A stretch of DNA of 64,000 nt from the NCBI RefSeq assembly GCF_016908355.1, contig NZ_JAFBDT010000007.1, forward strand, positions 27,218 through 91,217. Reading direction: 5' to 3'. The notes below the pieces were generated by a model. It made no database searches and was not told the DNA's origin. It worked only from the letters and a program-made list of their open reading frames with translations. This stretch comes from Fusibacter tunisiensis (GTDB lineage: Bacteria; Bacillota; Clostridia; Peptostreptococcales; Acidaminobacteraceae). Positions within the stretch are counted from its first letter, which is position 1; the number at the start of each line of letters is the position of its first letter. The translations under genes and the position numbers were made by a program. Of this stretch, positions 17,433 through 25,997 are shown one piece after another.

Positions 17433-17849
17433 TTATTTAATGCCTTTTGACAGAAATAAATCTCTGTATTTAAAATCTGTTCCACTAATGTGTTTAAAAA
17501 CCCAAGTAATTAAAAAGTTTAGTATTTTTTTCCCATATGCAACTTGGTCTTCGTCTACTGCTCTTAAATCTAAAGCGTTAATTTCTGAAATCAATTTGTC
17601 GTGTTCCTTTTTATGTGCTTCTTTGAATTCATAATTTAAGAGTTCAAATAAATTTTCTTCAAATTTAAAATGGTATACAGTATAATCAGACAATTCGCCA
17701 ATTATTCGAACCATTTCATCATATATATCATCACCTTCAATTGCATTTGTAAGCAGTTCAGACAAATCTTCTGCAATTCGAATCAGTTCTTTATGTTGGT
17801 TATCTATCGATTGTATTCCAATTTCATATTTTTCGTCCCATTTAATCAT
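17433..17849 (-). CDS. Bacteriohemerythrin
   Basis: This 138-residue four-helix protein begins IKWDEKYEIGIQSIDNQHKEL. The diiron ligands are recognisable: His in DNQHKEL (about 19), HFKFEE (about 56-60), HKKEHDKL (about 74-78) and the C-terminal FKHISGTDFKYRDLF (about 118-123). It reversibly binds O2 at a non-haem diiron site. In an anaerobe, this fits oxygen scavenging or delivery. It is a single gene with its own promoter and terminator, divergent from the phosphoesterase gene. Confidence 0.95.
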   Translation of the reverse strand: MIKWDEKYEIGIQSIDNQHKELIRIAEDLSELLTNAIEGDDIYDEMVRIIGELSDYTVYHFKFEENLFELLNYEFKEAHKKEHDKLISEINALDLRAVDEDQVAYGKKILNFLITWVFKHISGTDFKYRDLFLSKGIK

Positions 17850-17880
17850 CCCTTTATACCTCTTTTCATATTTTTATCTC

Positions 17881-17909
17881 ATTATAAGTCCAAACGATTG
17901 TTTTGACAA
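17881..17909 (-). promoter_or_regulatory. Hemerythrin promoter
   Basis: On the minus strand, TTGTCA (17904-17909) and TATAAT (17881-17886) are 17 bases apart. This is 5 of 6 and 6 of 6 to the sigma-A consensus. Confidence 0.7.
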
Positions 17910-17932
17910 CACCCTCAACGAGCCTGTATTAT
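17903..17932 (+). promoter_or_regulatory. Phosphoesterase promoter
   Basis: A perfect TTGACA (17903-17908) and TATTAT (17927-17932) are 18 bases apart, 20 bases before the gene start. Its -35 overlaps that of the divergent hemerythrin promoter. Confidence 0.7.
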
Positions 17933-17951
17933 AAAAGAGAGGAGACTTCCT

Positions 17952-18560
17952 ATGAAACATTTCATTTATAGTTTATTGGAAAAGTTTATTATCCCCAAGA
18001 GCATTGTTCAAAATCCTTCACAAAAAATAATTCACATGACAGACACACCCAGCGATATCTATCCCGAACTTGATCGCTTGGTAACTCTGACATCCCCTAA
18101 TCTTGTTATTCACACGGGTGATATTGTTGATGATATTAAACTAGAGTTGTACCCTAACCGCCTTGATTTGTATGAAAAAAAATTGATCCGATTGAATCAT
18201 TTGCTCTCTAAACATCCCAACACACAGTTTATTTTTGTGCTTGGCAATCACGATCATTTTGAAGCCGTAAAAAAACACCTCACATGTGCACAAATTTATC
18301 CGGAATCTGGAACAATCGATACTTTTTTTGGGCTCTTTTCCTTTGCCCACAAATTTGAAGACCTACCAGATATACCTTCAGACTACTATCTATTTGGACA
18401 CAGTTATGCGTCTATTACGCCAAATTTAAATCCCGAAAAATACATAAATGGTCTAAAGCATATCTCAATCTTTATAGAGTCCCCACACGAAATTGTTAAC
18501 GTACACTACCCCCCTTCAACAGATGCCATGCGGCAAAATCGTAGACGGAGAGGTTTTTAA
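17952..18560 (+). CDS. Calcineurin-like metallophosphoesterase
   Basis: This 202-residue protein has family motifs HTGDIVDD (about 52-59) and VLGNHDHFE (about 94-102), then a late FGHSYAS (about 148). The first metal-site motif reads HMTDTPS rather than the usual D-x-H, so one ligand may be unusual. It would hydrolyse phosphoesters with a two-metal centre; the substrate is unknown. GAGGAG precedes the ATG, and the acetyltransferase follows by 23 bases. A basic C-terminal tail (RQNRRRRGF) is present. Confidence 0.8.
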   Translation: MKHFIYSLLEKFIIPKSIVQNPSQKIIHMTDTPSDIYPELDRLVTLTSPNLVIHTGDIVDDIKLELYPNRLDLYEKKLIRLNHLLSKHPNTQFIFVLGNHDHFEAVKKHLTCAQIYPESGTIDTFFGLFSFAHKFEDLPDIPSDYYLFGHSYASITPNLNPEKYINGLKHISIFIESPHEIVNVHYPPSTDAMRQNRRRRGF

Positions 18561-18583
18561 ACTAAAAACAAGGAGAAAAAAAC

Positions 18584-19087
18584 ATGACAGACACCATTCT
18601 CTATCGAAAACTAACTTTAGAAGATGTGCCTATGACTTGGGCTCTTTTTAAAGAATTAATGACAGAAAAAGCTGAAGTATCTTTTTGTGAAGTTGACTCT
18701 ATAGACCACTTAAAAGAATGGGTGAACAATGCCGAGCACCTTACTTATGTGGCCATTGATTCATCGACTGGCAAAGTTGTTGGTGCACTACGGGGCAAAA
18801 GAGAAAACACCGAGCAAAAACGTCACAGCGTCTTTTTAACTGCAGCAACGCTTAAGGATTACCGTGGCCATCAAGTGGCCAAAAAATTAACTGAATTTGG
18901 TCTTTCGGAAATGAAAAATGAAGGCGTGAAAATTGCCAGGATCTATGTCTATAGCGACAATACAGCTTCCTTAAACGCCGTAAAAAAACTGGGTTTTGAA
19001 GCATCAGGAAGAGTCGTGATGCACCATTGGGACCCAGTTTGCAAAAGATTTGTTGACGATTTAATTTTTCATAAGAAATTAGACTAA
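18584..19087 (+). CDS. GNAT-family N-acetyltransferase
   Basis: This 167-residue acetyltransferase shows the GNAT fold: a central strand VAIDSSTGKVVGALRG, the acetyl-CoA loop region (AATLKDYRGHQVAKKLTE, about 88-105, with an R-G-H-Q variant of Q/RxxGxG/A), and the C-terminal YSDNTASLNAVKKLGFEASG. It moves an acetyl group from acetyl-CoA to an amine that cannot be named from the sequence. AAGGAG lies upstream. It converges with a membrane-protein gene over 4 bases at its 3' end. Confidence 0.85.
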   Translation: MTDTILYRKLTLEDVPMTWALFKELMTEKAEVSFCEVDSIDHLKEWVNNAEHLTYVAIDSSTGKVVGALRGKRENTEQKRHSVFLTAATLKDYRGHQVAKKLTEFGLSEMKNEGVKIARIYVYSDNTASLNAVKKLGFEASGRVVMHHWDPVCKRFVDDLIFHKKLD

Positions 19088-19548
19088 ATGAGTTTTCCCT
19101 GACGGTCATAATGGTTCTCAATCAAGTTCCCTACTGCAACACCTAAAATCATCCCAAGCGCTACTGTAAGTGCATATTGTGGGGTTTCAACCGTTGATGT
19201 TAGAAGACCTGTGAGTATACCCACACCAATGCCCACAGCCATTGAAATGGATAAAAATGCCCCTTTAACAATTAAGCCATACGTTTTTTTCAAATGACGT
19301 ACAAGGTCATCATAAGCCATCATATACGTACGCCGAGCTTTTCGATCAGTGGGTTTATCCGTAATATAGTCATAAAGTGCAGAATAGGCTCTGGAAATCG
19401 CTTTTTCTGTTTCAGGGTTCTCTAGGTCAAGAGATTCTATTTTATTAAAGAGTGACAACCAGATATTGATTTTCAGTGTCTGGTTTTGTTTCTTCATCAA
19501 ATTATCTCTAAAATAGGTTACTTGTTCTTGCATTTTTGATATGTCCAT
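19084..19548 (-). CDS. Unknown protein with C-terminal membrane hairpin
   Basis: This 154-residue protein is not recognised. The first about 90 residues are charged and helical (KNQTLKINIWLSLFNKIESLD region, DKPTDRKARRTYMMAYDDL). Two Gly-rich membrane segments follow (GAFLSISMAVGIGVGILTGL, about 97-116, and ALTVALGMILGVAVGNLI, about 126-143). It is predicted to be anchored by the hairpin with a cytoplasmic N-domain. It stands alone on the minus strand and shares 4 bases with the converging acetyltransferase gene. Confidence 0.65.
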   Translation of the reverse strand: MDISKMQEQVTYFRDNLMKKQNQTLKINIWLSLFNKIESLDLENPETEKAISRAYSALYDYITDKPTDRKARRTYMMAYDDLVRHLKKTYGLIVKGAFLSISMAVGIGVGILTGLLTSTVETPQYALTVALGMILGVAVGNLIENHYDRQGKLI

Positions 19549-19626
19549 TATTGCCCCCTAATTTTGCTTTTTAAACAATTATACTAAAAACACCCTCAAA
19601 ATACCAGCACACTAAAAGGAGCTTCT

Positions 19627-20331
19627 ATGAAATATTTACTTGCACCCAGTAAAAAGCAACTTGTTGTAACGGCAAATACAGAATCAGTTGACCCCTCAAA
19701 AGAAACCCAGTTGCTCATAAATTCCCTAAAAAAAATGACACGACTGGAAATTGCTGATCTCATGAAAATAAAAGGCGCATTACTGGATGCTGTCATTGAA
19801 CATATTCATGATTTTCAGAATAACAATGCCCCATGTATCGAAGTCTACAAAGGTGTCGTTTTTGATCAACTTCAATTGGCGGATTACACAGACAGCCAAA
19901 AACTATTTTTAGAAAATCACTTTAGAATTCTATCGGCCCTCTATGGCGTGTTAACACCGAGTACCCCTATTTCACCCTACCGGTTAGATATGACCATGAA
20001 ACCAAACAGTATGAACCTATACGACTTTTGGAAAAGGACAATTGAAGATGCATTTAGAGAAGAAGACTTTATCGTGAGCCTCGCATCAAAAGAATTTGAA
20101 AAAATGCTTTCATTTCATAAAAACAAGTTGATCCAAGTAGAATTCAAGGAACATAAAAACGGAAAACTCAAAAGTTCAGGATACAAGGCTAAAGTATTAA
20201 GGGGACAACTGTCTCACTTTATTATCCAAAATAAAATCTCCGAATTAGAATCCTTAAAGGCATTCACTTTTGATGGCTACAGTTTTGATCCAAAAAGATC
20301 ATCTGACCGCCTCATGTTCTTTGTTAAATAA
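19627..20331 (+). CDS. yaaA: YaaA/UPF0246 peroxide-stress protein
   Basis: This 234-residue protein starts MKYLLAPSKKQLVV and carries YGVLTPSTPISPYRLDM (about 105-121) and NLYDFW (about 135), the YaaA hallmark region. In E. coli, YaaA lowers free iron during hydrogen peroxide stress and binds DNA. GGAG precedes the ATG. The final 33 bases overlap the convergent ClC gene. The family assignment is firm, and a stress role in an anaerobe is reasonable. Confidence 0.88.
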   Translation: MKYLLAPSKKQLVVTANTESVDPSKETQLLINSLKKMTRLEIADLMKIKGALLDAVIEHIHDFQNNNAPCIEVYKGVVFDQLQLADYTDSQKLFLENHFRILSALYGVLTPSTPISPYRLDMTMKPNSMNLYDFWKRTIEDAFREEDFIVSLASKEFEKMLSFHKNKLIQVEFKEHKNGKLKSSGYKAKVLRGQLSHFIIQNKISELESLKAFTFDGYSFDPKRSSDRLMFFVK

Positions 20332-21522
20332 CTTAAATGGTACTGTGAAAATATCTTGATTTAAGAAATGATGTGTTGTACTAACGGATAAGGCGCATAC
20401 AATCAATGCTGGAATTAACATCTGAAACTGTCCAGAAAACTCCAAAATCCAAATAATTCCTGAAATAGGCGCATTTAAGTAACTGGAAATTAACCCACCC
20501 ATTCCTAAGACAGAAAATGCTGAGCTGCTACCAAAAATGCGGCCTAGGGCTGCACCAATTGTTACAACTGGATAAAAGTTACCACCTATATAGCCGGTCC
20601 CAAGTGTTAAAGCTGTTGTAAACAGTTTTACCATTGCAATTGCTATTAGCAAAGCGATACTAAATTCTCCCATCAATACTCGAATTGTTGTTTGCGCATG
20701 CAATTCCATATTTAAAGGGAATAGAAAAGCGACTAAACCAATACCAACTGCGCCAACCAAATAATTGATTACACGAGAGTTTCTTTTAGAAAACCACTCT
20801 GTAAATGTATTAATCAAGTAGATGTATAGGATTCCTACACCACCTGTAGACAGGCCCAACAAAATAAGGCGGAAGCCATCTTGAATAACAAATGCATCCA
20901 CATGCCATACCACGGGCTCACCTTGGATTAAAATGCCCAGTTGATTGGCCACAACCGCTGAAATGACAACAGGTGCAAAATAATCTGAAAATTGTTTTCT
21001 GTATAACACTTCAAGTGTGAAAACCGCAGAAAAAAGAGGCATACGAAAAACTGCCGAAATTGCGGCTGCGGCACCACAACCAATGAGAATGCGTATGGTT
21101 TCAGGAGATAATTTTAACCGATAACCAACATTAGAGCCGACGGAGGCACCTAAGTGAACAATAGGACCAAACCTACCTGCTGAAAATCCAAAAATCAAGG
21201 TAATGGTTGCGGCGACAACTCTAATAAATACACGAAACGGCTTCATAAAATGCGTTTTGATATGGTCTAATTCCACTAAAATTTGGACAATACCTACACC
21301 AGAATGGTCATTTTTCAAAAACAAATGATGCAGGCCAAGAGTCAACAACCCACCCATAATGGGCAACAACACATAATACAGTGTGCTTTTCAACAGCAAC
21401 TGGTTAAGCAAAACAACACCACCATCAATGGCTATATTAAAAAAAATAGAGCCTATACCTGCGAATCCCCCAATACCAATTGCCATAATAATATTTCCAA
21501 AAAAAGATCCTGTTTTTCGCAT
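20299..21522 (-). CDS. ClC-family chloride channel/transporter, divergent selectivity motifs
   Basis: This 407-residue membrane protein has about ten helices of the voltage-gated chloride channel family. GRFGPIVHLGASVG (about 120) corresponds to the GREGP motif, but the gating Glu is Phe; I read the codon as TTT. HSGVGIV stands where classical members have GSGIP. GGNFYPVVTIGAALGR (about 315) matches the third family motif. Loss of the gating Glu would suit passive channel behaviour or a different ion; this is inferred. GGGGGG precedes the ATG. It converges with yaaA and diverges from the RocB-like gene. Confidence 0.82.
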   Translation of the reverse strand: MRKTGSFFGNIIMAIGIGGFAGIGSIFFNIAIDGGVVLLNQLLLKSTLYYVLLPIMGGLLTLGLHHLFLKNDHSGVGIVQILVELDHIKTHFMKPFRVFIRVVAATITLIFGFSAGRFGPIVHLGASVGSNVGYRLKLSPETIRILIGCGAAAAISAVFRMPLFSAVFTLEVLYRKQFSDYFAPVVISAVVANQLGILIQGEPVVWHVDAFVIQDGFRLILLGLSTGGVGILYIYLINTFTEWFSKRNSRVINYLVGAVGIGLVAFLFPLNMELHAQTTIRVLMGEFSIALLIAIAMVKLFTTALTLGTGYIGGNFYPVVTIGAALGRIFGSSSAFSVLGMGGLISSYLNAPISGIIWILEFSGQFQMLIPALIVCALSVSTTHHFLNQDIFTVPFKLFNKEHEAVR

Positions 21523-21570
21523 GCAATCCCCCCTATAATTCTATTATAATTGATTTAGAAAGGAGTTCAT

Positions 21571-23196
21571 ATGCTGAATCAAGAAATTTATACACTCTTA
21601 CTTAGATTAATGGCAACACAAAGTGATACCAATACGCTTAGAGAAACATATATTGCTGAACAAATACTAAATTGGCTTAAAGAACAGTCATACTTTAAAG
21701 AACATCCTGATTTTTGCGGTTTCAAGCCACTTGAAGAAGATCCCTACAATCGAGGTGTTGTTTGGGCTTTTGTAAAGGGTAACTCTGATAAAACCATCGT
21801 CATGATTCATCACCACGATGCAATCGATATTGAGGAATATGGCAAATTAAAACCCTATGCCTTACGCCCAGATGAGTTAAAAGTCCAAATGCTTAAACGG
21901 AAGTGGTCCGCTTCTGTTGAAAAAGACCTTGAATCAGACGATTGGATTTTCGGTAGAGGGGCTGCGGATATGAAAGCTGGCGCTGCGATTCAACTTGCAC
22001 TCACTGCTGAAATGGCACAGGATAAGGAGCTTAATGGCAACATTCTTCTACTCAGTGTTCCCGATGAAGAATCTCTATCCAAGGGAATGTTGGCAAGCAT
22101 TCCTATTATGACAGATTTGCAGAAAAAATATAATTTAGATTACAGATTAACAATCAACAGCGAACCTTACTTCAACCAACACCCTAAGAAAGCAATCTTT
22201 TATCAGGGTTCTGTGGGGAAAATTATGCCCGTACTCTATGTAAAGGGGGTTAAGAGTCATATTGGGGATCCATTTGCAGGATTTAACCCCTCGCTGGTCT
22301 TGGCAGACCTACAGAAAAAAACAGAACTCAATGTGGACTTATGTGATGTCTATGGCTCTGAAGCCACACCACCACCTGTATGGGTCAATTTAAAAGATCG
22401 AAAAAAAGCCTATGATGCTTCAATTCCTGAAGCTGCAACAGGCTATTTTAACTGGCTAACATTCACCAGATCCCCTGAAAACATTTTGAAAAAATTGGTT
22501 TCCCTATCCAAACGCACCTTAAGAGATACCTTGATTCACTTTCAAGACGCTTATGAAAATTATTGTAACCTAACAAATGAAAGCCCGGATGATATTAGTT
22601 TTAACTCAACTGTCCTCACATTTTCTGAACTCTATGAACAGGCCTTACAAAAAAACAGCACAAATTTCATTGAAGCTTATGAAGACTTTCAGGCTACATT
22701 ACAAGAAATGCTCATTGCAAACGAAATAACACTGCCTGAATCTTCAACCCGGCTTATAGAATTTCTTGTAGATTGGGTTGATCTAGAAGGCCCTGCGATT
22801 GTAGTTGCTTTATCTGGCCCTTATTATCCACATGTTCATAACAATTTTACAAGTCACAAACTGAACTTTGACTTAGAAACCGTAATCAACGACCTAACTT
22901 ATTCAAAATACGGAACACTTTATGAATCTAAAAATTTTTTCATGGGCATCTGCGATTTGTCTTATGCGACCTGGTCTGGAAACGATTCAGCAATTGAGTC
23001 TATTAAAGCCAACAGCCCAGGATGGGATACGCTTTATAAAATTCCTTTTTCTCATTTAAAGACCTTAAACATGCCGGTTGTAAATATTGGCCCATGGGGA
23101 AAAGATTTGCACAAAACAACAGAGAGGGTCTATAAAAAAGATGTCCTAGAGATTGTTCCAGACATCTTAATCAAAATAATCCATACCTGTTTTTAA
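21571..23196 (+). CDS. rocB: RocB-like M20-family peptidase
   Basis: This 541-residue metallohydrolase has M20 zinc-site motifs: MIHHHDAID (about 75), GRGAADMKAGAA (about 130, with the bridging Asp), SVPDEES (about 165, with the catalytic Glu), and a later C-terminal domain much longer than in typical M20 peptidases. Both length and N-terminus fit RocB, linked to arginine use in Bacillus. It probably hydrolyses a peptide or acyl-amino-acid bond. AAAGGAG precedes the ATG. It is a single gene with a strong terminator. Confidence 0.82.
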   Translation: MLNQEIYTLLLRLMATQSDTNTLRETYIAEQILNWLKEQSYFKEHPDFCGFKPLEEDPYNRGVVWAFVKGNSDKTIVMIHHHDAIDIEEYGKLKPYALRPDELKVQMLKRKWSASVEKDLESDDWIFGRGAADMKAGAAIQLALTAEMAQDKELNGNILLLSVPDEESLSKGMLASIPIMTDLQKKYNLDYRLTINSEPYFNQHPKKAIFYQGSVGKIMPVLYVKGVKSHIGDPFAGFNPSLVLADLQKKTELNVDLCDVYGSEATPPPVWVNLKDRKKAYDASIPEAATGYFNWLTFTRSPENILKKLVSLSKRTLRDTLIHFQDAYENYCNLTNESPDDISFNSTVLTFSELYEQALQKNSTNFIEAYEDFQATLQEMLIANEITLPESSTRLIEFLVDWVDLEGPAIVVALSGPYYPHVHNNFTSHKLNFDLETVINDLTYSKYGTLYESKNFFMGICDLSYATWSGNDSAIESIKANSPGWDTLYKIPFSHLKTLNMPVVNIGPWGKDLHKTTERVYKKDVLEIVPDILIKIIHTCF

Positions 23197-23200
23197 ATGA

Positions 23201-23240
23201 AAAGCGTATGCCATGACGAACACATTTTGGCATACGCTTT
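23201..23240 (+). terminator. Terminator after the RocB-like gene
   Basis: A perfect 12-bp stem, AAAGCGTATGCC/GGCATACGCTTT, with a 16-base loop is followed by a T-rich tract (ATGTTTTGTTTTTTG). It also lies at the end of the minus-strand metallopeptidase gene and may act both ways. Confidence 0.85.
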
Positions 23241-23649
23241 ATGTTTTGTTTTTTGTTTTCTTGAGGTAGGCACCAATTCTTTCACGATCCGTTTCTTCCA
23301 AAGTTTTTAGCCCAGCACGCCCTTCAAGATGGTGGGTAAACTCATGAAGCACAACTTCTCTTAAACGCTTTGCTATAACCGATTCCAGTTGATTCATATA
23401 GACTTTTTTGAACGATCCATAATAAATTTTAATTTGCTTCCCTAGTGCACTGCGTTGGTATTCACCCATTATAAGAAGGGGCCTACCTGGTTGAGTTATC
23501 TTATGATACTTCGCTTCAACTTGTAAGACGATACCCCCAGACAAACCCTCATAGAAATCCTGTGGCATTTCATCCATTATTTCACTGAGCATCTCCTGAA
23601 AAGCCTCATAACTTGGAAACGGTTCCCGTGTTAGTTGCGTTTGATCCAC
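23239..23649 (-). CDS. Small zincin-like metallopeptidase
   Basis: This 136-residue protein has a zincin motif, VVLHEFTHHLEG (about 101-112), with the HExxH zinc ligands and Glu. The C-terminal ETDRER may supply a third ligand. It resembles the short metallopeptidase-fold family of bacteria (about 115-140 residues), whose role is unclear. The start is GTG, overlapping the helicase stop by 19 bases and without a strong ribosome site, so an ATG at codon 18 or later is possible. It is the last gene of the run from lemA. Confidence 0.72.
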   Translation of the reverse strand: MDQTQLTREPFPSYEAFQEMLSEIMDEMPQDFYEGLSGGIVLQVEAKYHKITQPGRPLLIMGEYQRSALGKQIKIYYGSFKKVYMNQLESVIAKRLREVVLHEFTHHLEGRAGLKTLEETDRERIGAYLKKTKNKT

Positions 23650-24869
23650 TTCAACACACCACCTATGATGGAACGCTTTTTTTGTTCAGCAGGTCTAGAA
23701 GGCTCTTCTTCTACGTTTGATTCTACTTTTATGGGGTCTTCATGACTGACAAGGTCTTCAAAATCAGCTTCTTCTATTAAGACGCCTACATGTTCTTCAA
23801 TTTCATAAAGGGACCTAATTTCATCTTTCGATACCAAACTTATGGCACGACCACCGTTCCCTGCACGTCCAGTTCGGCCAATACGGTGAACATAACTGTC
23901 TTTTTCCAGCGGAACGTCAAAGTTTACAACAAGTGATAGGTCTTCAACATGAAGTCCCCTAGCCGCAATATCTGTTGCACATAAAATTTGAAATTGATCT
24001 TTTTTAAACTGATCGATGGCTCTCAGCCTGTGACTTTGACTGTTTGCGCCATGTAGGGCTTTTACCTGATAGCCTTTACGTTCCAAATAAGCATGGACCA
24101 TTTCCACAGTCATACGTGTATTGCAAAAAACAATACAGCTATCTGGCTTAATGTGTTCAAGCAAAAAATGAAGTCTACGTCTCTTTTCTGCTGCTTCAAC
24201 CCGATAATAGGATTGCTCAATTGAATCTACAGTTAAAGAATCCGATTCAAATTCAATTCTTTCAGAGTCTTTCATATACCGCTCACTGAGTTTTTCAATT
24301 GCTGTAGGCATGGTTGCAGAAAACAGGAGTGTCACCCGTTCTTTAGGCGTTTTTCTAACAATTTGCTCTACTTGGTCTATAAATCCCATGTCCAGCATTC
24401 TATCCGCTTCATCTAAAACCAGATACTTAACTTGATGCAGTTTTAAATTGCCTTGACGAATATGGTCATTTAATCGTCCCGGTGTTCCAACAACAATCTG
24501 AGCCCCCTTTTTCAAGGCCTCAATTTCTTGTGCCATGCTGTGTTGGCCATATACAACTGTTATTCGAACATCTTTATATTTTGCCATTTTTTTAAGATCT
24601 GAAGCAACTTGAATCGCCAATTCACGTGTTGGTGAAAGCACAAGACCTTTCGGCAATCTAGACTTATCCCTTTGAATTTGTTCAATCATCGGAAGTCCAA
24701 AAGCCCCTGTTTTACCACTCCCAGTCTTTGACATAACAATTAAGTCTTTTGCGTTGAGTATTTTGGGAATCGCCTTTTGCTGAACCGGAGTGGGCTCAAT
24801 AAAAGACATTTCGCTTAATGCTTTTAAAATAGGCTCTGAAAGTCCAAGTTCCTTAAATTTTGTATTCAT
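23631..24869 (-). CDS. DEAD-box RNA helicase
   Basis: This 412-residue ATP-dependent RNA helicase has all core motifs in order: Q motif (PTPVQQKAIP), SKTGSGKTGAF (Walker A), PTRELAIQV, TPGRLNDH, DEAD, SAT, ATDIAARGLH and HRIGRTGRAG. The short acidic/basic tail fits the RhlE/CshA-type group. It unwinds RNA in ribosome assembly or decay. The ribosome site is AAGGCGG. It lies 10 bases after the DsrE-like gene and overlaps the metallopeptidase gene. Confidence 0.93.
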   Translation of the reverse strand: MNTKFKELGLSEPILKALSEMSFIEPTPVQQKAIPKILNAKDLIVMSKTGSGKTGAFGLPMIEQIQRDKSRLPKGLVLSPTRELAIQVASDLKKMAKYKDVRITVVYGQHSMAQEIEALKKGAQIVVGTPGRLNDHIRQGNLKLHQVKYLVLDEADRMLDMGFIDQVEQIVRKTPKERVTLLFSATMPTAIEKLSERYMKDSERIEFESDSLTVDSIEQSYYRVEAAEKRRRLHFLLEHIKPDSCIVFCNTRMTVEMVHAYLERKGYQVKALHGANSQSHRLRAIDQFKKDQFQILCATDIAARGLHVEDLSLVVNFDVPLEKDSYVHRIGRTGRAGNGGRAISLVSKDEIRSLYEIEEHVGVLIEEADFEDLVSHEDPIKVESNVEEEPSRPAEQKKRSIIGGVLKWIKRN

Positions 24870-24879
24870 TTATCCGCCT

Positions 24880-25218
24880 TTATAATGTAATGATTTTAAA
24901 TCCCTCTTCTAAATATTTAGCCATAGAAGGATGTCCACTCATACTTCCATCTACTGGTATCCCAACAGTTTCATTAAATTCCAAGACGCCCAGTTTAGCA
25001 GAGCAAGCCTTGCAAATACAATCAATTAATCCCTTTTCCTTTGCCTTAATATACAAAGGATTTTTTGAAGTTTCAAGGGGCTCAATGAGTTTTACAGCTT
25101 CACCTTCCATGACAATTTTTACGTCATATCCCTTTTCACTCATCTCTAAAACATTTAACAATACGTGTACAAAACACATTTGATCGCCATTAAAAGCGAA
25201 ATAAACAACTTTAGTCAT
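24880..25218 (-). CDS. DsrE-family cytoplasmic protein
   Basis: This protein of about 112 residues begins MTKVVYFAFNGDQMCFVHVL and has the DsrE-like alternating strand/helix pattern, with CICKACSAKLG in the middle (Cys residues near 66-70). Members shuttle sulfur or bind small molecules. I chose the ATG ending at 25218 because AAGGAG lies 7 bases upstream; a longer frame adds MVKGVV inside the preceding gene. It lies between the TPM-domain gene and the helicase gene. Function is unknown. Confidence 0.72.
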   Translation of the reverse strand: MTKVVYFAFNGDQMCFVHVLLNVLEMSEKGYDVKIVMEGEAVKLIEPLETSKNPLYIKAKEKGLIDCICKACSAKLGVLEFNETVGIPVDGSMSGHPSMAKYLEEGFKIITL

Positions 25219-25229
25219 AACAACTCCTT

Positions 25230-25988
25230 TTACCAACCTCTCGTGCTGCCTCCGCCGCCGCTTCGGCCTCCCCCGCCACCAAAGCCACCGCCACCTGACG
25301 ATCCTTTTCCGCTTCGACCGGCCATATGCACAACCATCATCGTTAAACGACCTCTATTAAATATTATATCCAATAAAACCAAAATAGCCACTATGATTCC
25401 CAATATAATATCAAAAAACGTAATCCCTTCTTCGTCACTTCCAGTTGCTGCAGGGCTATAGAAATTACTTTTAACTTGGATATCTTCTGAATTTAAGCCG
25501 TACTCGTCATATACTGCCTCTGATAACGCTAAATAGGTTCCCATAATGCCATCATTATACCTGGATGCCTGAAAATGTTCTATAAGATAGTCATCTTGAA
25601 TTCGACCTGTTTTACCATCTGGCAACGCCCCTTCAAGCCCATATCCGACTTCAATTCGAGCTTGTCTTTCTTCCATAGTTACTAAAAGCAGTAGCCCATT
25701 GTGTTTTTCAGAATCTCCAATACCCCAATCCAAAAAAAGACCTCGCGCATAAGACTCAATTGTCTCACCATCAAGCGATTCCAAAGTTACAACAACAATC
25801 TGGGCACCGGTCTTCTCAGCGAGTGGAACCGAAATGCCCATAATTTCTGCTTCAGTTTCTTGAGACAAAATGTCCGCAAAATCATTGACATAAAAATTGG
25901 ATGTGGCTTTAGGAAAGGTATCTGCATGCGATACAAACGGGCTTAAAACCAGTAGAATTGCCAATAATAAACCAATTTTATGCTTCAA
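25230..25988 (-). CDS. TPM-domain (YgcG-like) membrane protein
   Basis: This 252-residue exported protein begins with a signal peptide (MKHKIGLLLAILLVLSPFVS). It has the TPM domain (about 28-165, with NDFADILS, AQIVVVTLESLDG, DWGIG and RIEVGYGLEGALPDG), a membrane segment (FFDIILGIIVAILVLLDIIF), and a Gly-rich tail GSSGGGGFGGGGGRSGGGG. The start is TTG after AGGAGGAG. The gene follows lemA by 9 bases, a classic LemA/YgcG pair of unknown envelope or membrane role. Confidence 0.88.
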   Translation of the reverse strand: MKHKIGLLLAILLVLSPFVSHADTFPKATSNFYVNDFADILSQETEAEIMGISVPLAEKTGAQIVVVTLESLDGETIESYARGLFLDWGIGDSEKHNGLLLLVTMEERQARIEVGYGLEGALPDGKTGRIQDDYLIEHFQASRYNDGIMGTYLALSEAVYDEYGLNSEDIQVKSNFYSPAATGSDEEGITFFDIILGIIVAILVLLDIIFNRGRLTMMVVHMAGRSGKGSSGGGGFGGGGGRSGGGGSTRGW

Positions 25989-25997
25989 AATCTCCTC

